From: Phoronis australis
Taxonomy: Eukaryota > Phoronida > Phoronidae
NCBI GenBank assembly: GCA_002633005.1
Contig: NMRA01000224.1
Coordinates: forward strand, 146,567-210,566
Length of the DNA stretch: 64,000 nt
Direction of reading: 5' to 3'
This document shows, piece after piece, positions 46,075 to 58,300 of this stretch (positions within the stretch are counted from its first letter, which is position 1; every line of letters begins with the position of its first letter). Under the pieces are notes generated by a model. It saw nothing but the letters and a program-made list of their open reading frames with translations, had not been told where the DNA came from and searched no databases. Both the position numbers and the translations under genes were made by a program.

Positions 46075-49000
46075 CTACGAAAATAAATATAACACATCAC
46101 CACGTATTATCATTTTTAAAATCAATAATGGTCGGGAAAAAAACAAGGGCCTGACATGGGCTTGAAAGTTCCGACAACTGCAAGCTCTCAACTCCAGTTC
46201 AAGTATTTCTCATACTTACTTTTGACGCAACGTAGTTTTAGCAGACACACAAATGATTCTAGGTCAAGATATAAAATTTTATTCGAGATGGGCCTCACTC
46301 TTACCAAATTTTCATGAAAACTTGGGTTTTCTCCTCAGACATGCTGGTAATAATTAGAAATGGTAGATGTGAACACAACGGTTGAGTGTGACAGCTTGTG
46401 TGCAACAAATGTACAAACAAAATGTGTAACTAAATTATATATTTATTGTGAAATGTTTCTATGACATAAGACAGTAGGAATATATGAACTTATATAGTAG
46501 AACACACAAGAGGTATCGCTTACCAGAAACAGCAGCGATACTTCAGCAAATAATACCGACCAGTTAAAAGGTCAAAAGTCACACCTCATTTTCCCAAGTA
46601 TCAGAACATTCCACTAAAGTGGAATTGTTCTTCAGTTAGCTCAAGAAATTGTGACAAGAGAAAAACCAGTTACATTCCACTGAAAAGTCAAATTTACCCC
46701 ATGTTTGTACAAATCAAGTAATGTGGACAAAACATGGTAGAGTTGGTTAGCCATGGACTCATATGCTGTAAATGTAATTCTTATGAAAAATTTGTTTTTT
46801 CTACACTGTATAAATTTAAAGTCCATGCTCAGACACCATTAACAACATCAGAGAAACATTTAAAGGCAGGTTTTACAAGATTTAAAAAACTTAGTAGAAC
46901 GAGTATTTAAATCACAGCAAAGACAAGACAACATGTCGACCCATAACTAATTCTAAAGCCTACCAGTCCATCAAAACAAACTACACACTTAGACTACTAT
47001 ACTTACATGGCCATAACTTTTTCAACCATTGCTACGAAACAAGACATCGTGCAAAGAAAAACAATGGCTGTTACATTGATAGATACTGAACTATCAAACA
47101 TTGATAGATACTGAACTATCAAACATTGACAGTTTAAGTGAGCTTGGATAGCAGAAATATTGGTACGATAATTGTTACGAATATGTTTATTACAATAAAC
47201 AATTGGACATAACAGAAGAAATGTGCAATCTTTCGACCATATGCAGGAACAAATAATGGGTCCAGGATCTAACTTCTGAACTCAAACTAGACTCGACCAA
47301 TCACCCTGTACAATTGGAGTACAGATTTGCAAGTTTACTCGATGTGTGTCATGCAAATGTATGGTCAGCTTTGGAGTTGAGTTTCGAGAACAGATATTAC
47401 ATTCCATGCTCTGGGTTATGACCAAGGAGATGCGAACATCTATTAAAAAGGGGTTCATTTTTACCCTATACAGCAATGATGGAGAGGCTGCACACTCCAC
47501 AACAACACAAGATTGGCAAATAATTCAGAAACAACAAACATAATTCAGAGGCGTGCAGACTGATCTGTATTACAACGCCAGTTCAAGATTTACATAATTC
47601 AGTCTACGATCAATGCAGTCATCTCAGCTACACACCAAAGAATGTATAAAAGCAGTTGAGATACAAACCCAAACATTTGAGTGCCATAAAATTCAAAGGA
47701 TATTTTCTAAATCATTGACCAAGCAGTGTACTATAGCTACATCTCTCACTGAAAGTGGACAATTACATCTGTATATGTCTATAAAACCATGAATTTACAA
47801 TTAAAATTAAAATTAAAATCTCATATAATAAAAGTAAAATAATTTAAATCAACTGTACACCACATGGATGATGAACCAAACATTTAGCTCTCAGCATCGC
47901 AACAAACCTAACACAACATAACCTCTACTTGCAATTTCCATGGCGTTTATCGTTTTCAGTATTACCACGACAATTTCTGAAACTGCTCATTTTCGGAATT
48001 GTTCCCATTAATATAGTTCCCATTTACTCACCTGGATGAGAGCATATTACTTGATGACAAATCCTAAATTAATTGCTGTGCTTTAATGTTCATCGTTAGT
48101 AAGAAATCACCTCTTTTACAAAAAACATACTGGGTGCATTTTATGCAATTTAAGTTGCTTTCCCTGAAACAACATATAGTGCAGTTAACGTAAATTCCTA
48201 GAAACAAAGAGGTTGCTCTTTTTACCTAAACCACTAGGCAAAAACTAACACCTGACTTACAAAAGCGTTAACGAAGTAGCGACAACTCTCCTCCATTCAA
48301 GAAAAACATAGACTCTCATGCCCATAAAACCAAAACAAGCACGCGATTGAATATCAATAAAGCCGAAAATTTACTGTAACTTGCATAAAAATTGACGCAA
48401 TATTTTCTCAAGAGCAATTGACAAAATATACTGCGTAATATTCAATCCGTGGGCTTTATTTTAATCAAGTTTCCAAGTTTTCTCCACCACTAGGACGAAG
48501 CAAGTCATTTTTTTCTTTCAACTGCAATGTTCGTCCGATGCTGCTCTCTAGCATCACGTGAAGTAATTATGCTAAATGAAGACGCATATTGTGTAAACGG
48601 GTGCGTCGCATTTTACACAACCTTGAAAATTTGTAAGAAATAAAACTGAAAAATATACAACCATCGGTTTCATTTCTTGATTATCTTCCTTTCATTTCCA
48701 TTCAAGAAGCACTGAGGTGTGTCTCTGTCAAATATACATTGTTCGTTATTCTGCACTGGAGAAATGATTTTAATCCTCTTTTGATGGACACCAAGAAATT
48801 GAAATTGGACCCCAAAAATTTCGGAAGGCAGAACCAGTGGACCCTGAGTTTGGAATTATGGGGCGAACACTGCAATGACTGTACAATTTGAGTCTTTAAC
48901 ACCACTAAGTTCAAGTAGTTAATATCATATGGCATAACTAACGGAGCACGTGAACACAATGTAGCTGCCGCATTATGGTGGAACATAAGGCGGAGGACTA

Positions 49001-52000
49001 GGCTGATAGGAGGGTTCAGTGCGAGGACGAGACGACCGTGAGCTCTCATCACCCGACGGTGGTCGCGGTGGTTGGTAAAGCCGAGATGACGAGTCCTCCA
49101 TTGGTTTGTCCTCCGCTGAGCTGTCAGTGTGGTAGGCGGGTGGTTTCTCAGTCTCCAAGATTAATGGCTTGGTAGCATTCTCCGGCTTCTCATCCATCTC
49201 ATCAGTGAAGATGACAGGAATACCTTTGTTGATAAACGTATTCTGATCTTCATCAGACATCTTGCCTTTTCGTTTCTTGCGGTATAAAATGAAGGCTATG
49301 AGTCCGGCCAGCAACAACATGGCAGCAATCACCACCGCCGGCACCACGGTCACAACCCACTTGTCCTTTTCGTCGCCAGATTTAGACTCCTCTTCATATC
49401 CGGCAGGAGTTGTCATAGCAACGGCAGGAGTTATCATAGCAACGGCAGGAGTTGTCATAGCAACGGCGGGAGCCCATGTCACTGGCTTGAAACCCGTCCT
49501 ATTCTTCATGCAAGCACCTTTGGGTTGCAACGAGACAGACATGATCTCATAGTCACCCATCTTGTCCAACATATTTGCTGTAAAGGTCTTGTTCACATAC
49601 ATCACCTTTCCAAGCAGATTGGCTATCGCTCGGACTGGACACTGGTCAGAGGTCAAAGAGGAGTTTGTCCAACTGATAATGACCGACCCTTCTTTTAAAC
49701 TAGTAATGACCAGTTTACCTGGATCATCTTCGCCAAACACACTCGCCAGTTTCGTCAAGAATTCCAGCTGCATGTGGACGTCATTCATAAACGTCTCATA
49801 GTCGATATTCAGCCTCATGGCAAACTCAAACGTAGCATCCTTAACTGCGTCACTCTTGCCGGCCTCCTGCACATTGATGTCAAATGGACTCCTCTCTAAC
49901 TGTGCATCTTTATCGATTGCCGTCACAAAAAACTGGTACTTCTTCACGTGCCTCTCAAGTGGAAGACCAATAATCTCTTGTCGCTTCTTGTCGTAAGTCA
50001 GCCAGAAATTCTTGGGAAGGGATGTTCCAGCAATGGTGCTTACAGTTAAAAGTAAGTTACGAGTGTCCCCATCTTCCTGATCGTAGAAAAGGTCTTTCTT
50101 GAATTGATAGCGGAACACTTGGCCGACTGTCGCAGTCAACATACCTGGAATACAATGTAGGTGCAGTGAAGACATTTCGCACATTCAGAAAAGAAATGCC
50201 AGACAAAGGGACTACGAAATAAATTAATTACAAAACAAAGGTACAACATCAAAGCAAGTACAACATGCAAATGACTGGTTTCATATTTTCCAAACAATCC
50301 AAGTAGCCGTGAGGTGTAGAGTTCTCCAAGCACTATCAGAGAAGTGTCAGTCAAGATATCTCAAAAAGTCAAAATCGAGCATTAAAACATTAGGGGAATG
50401 TCATGATCAAAAGCACAAAAATGCCTGGTAGTTCTCATTAGCAGTTATAGCAACTGCGGCTGTTGTCATAGCAACAAAGGCCTTGTCATAACAACATGAG
50501 CCATTGCCATAGCAATTCGGGCCGTGGTCATAGCAACATGGGCCTTTCTTGTAGAAATTTGGGACATTGTCGTCATAGCAACTCGGGTCGTTGTCATAGC
50601 AATTGCGACCGATCAAGGGTAGCAGCGGCACAAGAAAGCATGAGCATGCAATGCCTCGAGCAACTCACCTGGCGATAATACATGACGAGGTTGTCAAGTG
50701 GTAGCAGACGTCCAACATCCAGGCTATAGACCGTCAAGACTGAACACGGCTCTATGGGTAACACTGGGTTAGTTTGGTTGGGGTTCATGAGATATCTTTA
50801 ACAGACACCCTCTGTATGCCTTACACGCCAGACAAGACCATGTTCAGAAAATGCCTCACAGCGTAACTACCATAAGGTAATACGTAGCAAATACCTGGAC
50901 ATGCTCTAACAGCGTCCTGTTATAACAGCCCCAAACAGCGCCGCCTTAAAGTGGTAAAAACACACACATTGGCCATAGTACTTGTCCTGATGAGTCTCCT
51001 TGCTAATGTACTGTTGACGAAAATAGTTTAAGCTTTATTTGCCCAAAACATGCTTTCAGTTCACTACTAGTACCTTCTCACCTAAATTGGCGAAATTTTA
51101 AAGCAAACTTTTCTGGCAAATGTCAAATGATTTATTTTTGTTTCTGATATCTTTTTAAGTTTATTGCACAACATTGACAAATCCAAACAAGTTTTGATGA
51201 AACTCCTCAACTTTTTTGAGAACTACGTATAAAACATGGTATCATTGTAGGTTTTTGAGCAATTTTATAATAATTCATTTACTAAGATAATTTTTTTAAA
51301 TGTTCCTGAAACAAGATATGACTGCCGACAATTGAGGTTGTTAAGCAGTGCAAAATGATTATCGTTTCAACAGAAAATTTGCTGTCTAAATACATTACTC
51401 ATCAGGGGTGGATCCAGGATTTTGAGTTAGGGGAGACCAGGGCAGAGTATTAGCCAGGATTTTGCCCATCAGACATTCACACCCCACCCCCTGAACTGCC
51501 AAATGGAATCTGGGAGAAATTTAGAGGGGGCCATGGCCCCCTTGCCCCCCTCCCCTTAAATTCGCCACTGCTCATATACTGAATATTTTTATGAAGTTAA
51601 CATTAGCAAGAGGATTCATTAGTAGACATACCATTGGACGCTGGGCGAAAGCAAAAGAAGTGCCTTGAGTATGCTCCCAAACAAACAGGCACAACTGATA
51701 GTACAATTATTACACTGGTACAGTGTACGTCTGCCACTGTGATGGCTGCTGGTGAGTGAACAAACACAAACACATCCTTTCGTTCATATATTAAAACCAA
51801 ATGAGGACGGTCACCATTACTTTCAAATAAAGTGAAGAATTACAACTAATATACAGAATATTCTACTTAGATGTTACACTTAACACTACAGCTATTAAAA
51901 CACTAAACAACATCTTAAAGTGGCAATAAACCCACATTCACTCCAAGAAGCTAAATTTTGACTTCGACTCCTCCCTGCTGTAAAATTGGTCTCAACTTGT

Positions 52001-55000
52001 TCCTTACTCACACGACAAGTAATTTTGGCCTTGCAAAAAACTGAAAGTTCGTTATTCCTTGAGACTAAGACATGCCGTGACAAGTAAAACTGTGGAGGGT
52101 GGTCTTGAGCAATAGTAAACTGACAAGCCCAGAAGTCGCACCTATTTTGACTTGAGAACATTTTCAGTGAAACCAACTTCACAATGTTAAGAAGTATGAA
52201 TCAAAAATTGTTTTTGTGATTGAAAGTGGGTTTGCATTCGCTTTAAACTAATACCAGGGTGTTATCTTAATGCTAGGAGATGAATTTAGATGATCTCAAC
52301 GGAAACACAAACATTGGTTAATATACAGGAATTGTCAAACCACACCCAAAATAACAACAAAGGAAGCAGTTGAACAAAAAATACTTTCTTTATCAGTGGT
52401 TAGCGCCAAGACTGGGTAGACTAATATCAGTAGCGTATTAGATGAAATGAGTGTTTCACAGTATCATGTAACAAATAAATAATTCAAAAACTGGTAATTC
52501 TAAAATAAAATACGGGGGTTTAATAAGACGGCACCGATTTGAAATTGTGCTATCTCCGATATTATACATTCTGAAGGAGTATACGACAACGTTCGATTAC
52601 ATAACTGATAGTAAGGCTTGACAACTCATGTAACAAACGTTTTGTATCGGTCCTTTCCAGAGTTTACCGCCATTGGCTTTTATCCGTATGGTTCTCCCAT
52701 TAAGGAGACTTTGTAATAAATGTGCTCCATTTCCATTGAGAGACATGCTATCTTCCAGTAAAATACGTGTTTTGTAGGAACCTTGCGTCACTCGTTATAT
52801 TTTAAGAAACGAAGTCACACAAAACTTTAGTAGCATTCACAGGTCACAGAACAAATTAAAACAAAATATCTCTTATAATAAGCAACACACTCTCCAAAGT
52901 AGTTGTGAGCCAGTTAGTTACTCAACTAAGAGTGAATAACAAACGGAGAAACAACACACGTTACTGTGAAAATTCCAACATCGTGAACGATAAAAATTTT
53001 CATTTGTAAAAATTGGGTCAGTCCTTGCTTTTGAAACAAATGGAAAATTGCGAAATTAAGTTGAAAGTAATTTATATTGTGAAAGCAAGTTAATAGGGAA
53101 AGCTTCAATTCTTTTGAATAAAAAATTTCGCCAGTATCAATTCCAGAATTTTAAAAGCGTGTGGAATAGACATGGATGGAAGCGCCAAGACCAGAATGCA
53201 CTTCCAGATAAAAACGAAATTATTTCATAGGCAAATTTATGAGAACCATTTTACAGCAAGTTGACCTGCCACTGCATGTTTATGAACTGCCGACAAGACA
53301 ATATAGGTATTTGAATGGCACGAGAAAAAGAAATCCAAATATTATTAAGTAACGTCAGTAAGAAAGCGTAACTCACTCATAAACCAAACAAGATAGGGCA
53401 GATAAAATTAAATCAATTATCAAACCAACATTCACAGGATGTTTTTTAAAATCTTTGCTATGTCAATAATACCTTTTGTAACTTTTTTAACATGGAAAGT
53501 TTGAGTTTCAAAATGTTTGTGGCTAGACGCCCTCGCCAACTCGATTTATTCTAATTTGAAGTTTGAAATTTTGACTTGATCTAATTACAGTGGTACAAGA
53601 CATTTTCATTTGCGTCATCAGTTCCAATTTCCTGTCGATTTGTAAAGGTGTTGTGCAGTTTTAACTAACTGTGAGAGTAAATTAAGAATGAATACCTCTG
53701 AAGGGAAATCGTGTAAACTTTACAATTTGATGGCTTTGTAATTTAGTCATCCAACCGCACACCTCACCGAACACATGAATGTGTAGGGATGAATACTCAC
53801 ACGCATACTAACACAAACGAGCACACAAATGCACACAAGCAAGAAGACGCGTGACCTACCGATACGATTCTTGACTTTAGGGCCAGTGTTGTCGCCTGGC
53901 TCTGGTTTAGGCTAGAAGAACAAAGAAAAGGGAAACTGAGGTCCAGAAAGAACTCTTTTCATCGTGACGAATACCGTATCCATCTTGGTGTGAACCCGGG
54001 GGGGGGGGGCAGAAAGAAGAATGGGTTGATGCATAGGTAGGTTTGTGTTTAATATTCTTGAATGCCGAGACACAAGGCATAGTATACAATGACCTAGAAT
54101 GACAATGAGAACTGTGCTTAGTCCAACACAATCTTGACATTAACGCATACAGTAGGAACCTGTTTCCTGTGGCAACCTGACACTCGCCTGCCCAGAACTA
54201 GCCTGCCTAGAACTAGCCTGCCCAGAACTAGCCTGCCCAGAACTAGCCTGCCCAGTGCTAGCCTGCCCAGGGCTAGCCTGCCCTGTGCTAGCCTGCCCAG
54301 TGCTAGCCTGCCCAGTGCTAGCCTGCCCAGTGCTAGCCTGCCCAGTGCTAGGCTGCTCTACCGTAGACTGCCCAGAGCTAGGCTGCTCCGTGCTAGCCTG
54401 CCCAGAGCTAGCCTGCCCAGCACAGGGCACGGGCAAGAGAAGGCACTCAAATGCAAGAGGGGTGGAGTTTCACCTTAACAGGTGAGCTTACATGCGAAGA
54501 AAATAAAAAGTTCAGGGAAGGATAATTCTTGGTCAGATACGTCAGATTGTGTTTCATTGAAGCTCAGTGTCCAGTCAGTTGATCCAAAATAGAGGTGACA
54601 TATTATGTCTGAAATACTGTATTATAGAAATTGTACATTATTCATAATTCATATAACCCATCGTTCGTTTCTGAAATTATCATGATAGATCTGATTGCCA
54701 TACATGAACAGTTCAAAGAACTCTACACTATCATACCGTAGTGGCTCTGGTGGGTTTGGTTGGTCGAGTGGGTCGTGTGGGTCGTGTGGGCATCTTGGGC
54801 GTTCTCCGTGTGGTGGGTTCAGGTTCCGGCGTCATACGGGGGGTGGTGGGCATCACTTTGGGTGTTGGCTTCACCGTGACAACGACATCGGCTGTTCTCA
54901 TGGGAGTCGGCTGTGCTGTTGGCATGACAACTGGAGCCTGGAATTAACACAAAGTTTAAAACGTGAATGAGACTATTAATAATGTTTCATAATGAGTAGT

Positions 55001-55336
55001 ATTCAAATGGTACGTCAAAAGCCAAGAGCTTCAGTATCCCACTGAACTTATAAACAGTGGAATGTTTGCTTTGGATTGTTCCTCACTGCATGAACAACAG
55101 AGGGTGCTGGAGAGCTAGACACACCACACTGAGACTTCGCTAAGAATGTCATTGGGCGACTGGCTCATCACAGTGAAAATCTCATCTAGAACTAACTCAG
55201 TTCACAGAGTCAAGTCACAGATACATTCATTTAACTTCATTTCATCGGCAGTGTAATTCACTAATGCCGCAAGTATAAACTGAATATATTAAAAAGCTAT
55301 TAAACGTAATCAGACACTAAAGGTGTATATACATAT

Positions 55337-55375
<39 letters not shown>

Positions 55376-58300
55376 ATTTAACAAACCCAATCTGAGACTG
55401 CTTACCTTAGATGACATTTCAGGGGCGACTGTCGTCATTACTTGAACTCTTGTAGGCCGGATGGGCCCAATTGCCTGCGGTAAGGAAATATATATTAATT
55501 GTAGATAGTCCTTCAACACAGAAAATAGCACTAGAGGGCACTGGTCCTACTTCAAAACAGACTAGCAAAGGTCACGTTAACGATTATTATCATACCAACC
55601 AATCACTAAATCAAGTAAACACAGGGAGTGTTCCGTAAGGCTATTTTCTTGCAAGTTAAGTTTGCAAAACTTTAGGAAACAGGATCCTGTTGTAAGGCTT
55701 AGGTTTCGCAATTATACTTGTGACCTCAAGATAACAACTGAAATGAATGGTTAGCAAAGCTGGAACACTTGGAATTGTGGAGAAAAGTAATGTACTATAA
55801 TTTCTGTTGTAAAAGACATGATAATTTCCTGTGAGTGCCTAGCTTTATAAAATGTCCCCCATGTAGTTCACTTAATTTCCTGTTAGTTTCTCATCAAGCT
55901 GATGGCCCTGAGTATCAATAAACCAACTGTGTTCCAGCCAATAGTGTTGCCTCTCTACACGTCCACGATGACACCAACGAAAGACTAACTTAATCAGCAA
56001 GTCATGCGAGACCCCAAGTAACACCGGTTAGTTCGCCTAACATTGTGTTAGCGTAGCCGTGTTTAATAAACTGCACTATACGGCAAATGCAAGTCTGATT
56101 TGTACAGTTGCTTTCAAAAAGACAGTATCTCTTTACATTATATTTCACCTGTTTTCTTTCTTGGTTTTTGCAACAACTTCTATAGCGAACCAAGTTGTAC
56201 AAATCCAACAACTTATGAAAACCACTTATAATCTTGCAAATGGAGAAATTGTAAAATTGTAAAATCAATTGTTAGGATAACACAAAGCAGGTGGTACATA
56301 TGATGCAGTCCAGGCTGTGAGCCAGACTTTCCACAGACACAGGATCAAGTCAACTAGTCATTGAAGACATGTCTACCTTCCAACCAAGGCCTTAAATCCT
56401 TCAATGTTGGGGCAAAGTATTGGCCCCATTGCCTCTGAAAATATTGAAAAATCACGCAAAATTCCCCACATGAGGCCCAAAAACTCCCCTCAATTGATTG
56501 AAAAATTCCCCTCGAGGCTCCAATCACTTGTAACTTACACAGGTGACAATTTGAAAGAGCACAAAATGTTAATTTTGGCTACTTGAGGCAGACCCTATGA
56601 GGGCTCGCAGCAGAGTGGAGGGTGTTATTGATGGTGATCAGGAGGTAGAATTTTCCCCTCACCCTAAAAATTCCCCTCTCAGAAGGCACAGGCACTCCTT
56701 TCCCTCGGATGAACGAGGGCTTTGCCAACTTACCGATTTTGTTCTGTCCACATCCATAGTGGGCACTACGGCTTTGGTAGGTGGCACCTGAGGCCCGATG
56801 GGCGTGGCTGTGGCCTGGATCTGACGTTTCAGCCTCCTCGTGGGTTTCACCAATTTATTGCTGGTCACGTGCCATCCCAAAATATTGTGTCCGATGGCGG
56901 CCGACATGGCGCCGTTCTGAGCCTTGGACTCCACATCTTCTAGGATCTTTAGGTGATCTTTGTGCACTGACCCGCATCCGATAGTCCAGGATATAAATGC
57001 TCCAGGGTGTTTTGGTTTCATAGCATCCCCTCGTCCTGCCACAATAGCCGTCTTATCAAAAAGAGGCTTATTTCCCACAGGTAACATTGTTAAGAAGTCT
57101 TCCGTCAGTTTCAGATGTTTCACCATCTTACTTATAAGGTCAACTTTGCTTGATGGTAACAGCTTATTAAGATCAGTGTCTACCACAACTGTAACCATGG
57201 TGACAGCCTCATTAGGCTGACACGTGATTGGCTGCAGCGTGTTAGCACTAGGATTGTCTTGCTGGGATTGGCGGGTTCTCTCCACCACACTAATACTGAA
57301 GACATCTTGTGCCCGCCCCCCTGTGCCATCTGCCCTGACCTGAATGTAGTACTCCCCCAGATCCTGATGACTAGGGACACCTGAGAGTGTGTGAGTTTTC
57401 CCATCATACATCAACCAAGATGGCAACTGGTCACCATTTCCCTCCGTAACCTGAAACAAAAATCGCGCTATTTAGTAGAGATTCTACATTCAGCAAACTG
57501 TTGCAAGGAGTTCATCATTTAATAATAAATGACATTTCTAACATTAACCTTTATTTATTTTCTAATGTCCATTAGTCATTGGTTTTATTTTTATTATTAT
57601 ACTACATGCATCACTTATCAATAATTTTACAATTGCACACGTCAAACAAAAAGATACCAAGTTCAATTACAGGAAACGTTCAGAGCAAAAACAACAGCTG
57701 ACGAAATTAAGCTTAGAAACCAGTCTGAAGCTATGACAACCACATGAATTAACTAACCAGATATGCAGACCACAGGCATTTACCTTAACCACACAACCAC
57801 TAGAGGGCAGTGGATACCCCATGGACAGACTTGCATCTGCCAATTGGTAGGACGATGGCCAATCACTGTGAACGTTATGAAATATAATTTCTTATAAATA
57901 CAATTTCTTTTTTCAACATGGAGCCAACATTACCAGATTTCAAACAAACTTTTCCCACATTTCTTGAATAAGCTATCCCAGCAGCAAGTTACGAGATAAA
58001 TTACTTGTTCTCAATTTGGCAATAGTAAAAACTGATCAACAGAGCAGGCCAGACACAAATATGGAGAATAAATCAAGACAAAGACTGTCACAGCTGTCCA
58101 CTGCCCAGTAAGTATTGCACTGCCCACTACACTTGAACTGAGGCAGTCAAAGGCTGAAGTAAAGAACCTAACATAGCACAAAAAGCAAGATCAAATTTGT
58201 GGTAACTGCCTAAAGCCCACACCTAAAGAGAGTCAATTTCCAGGCTTTGTAAGTAATCATCTTGGATACAGCTAAGGTCACATTCTAATCTGACACTATC

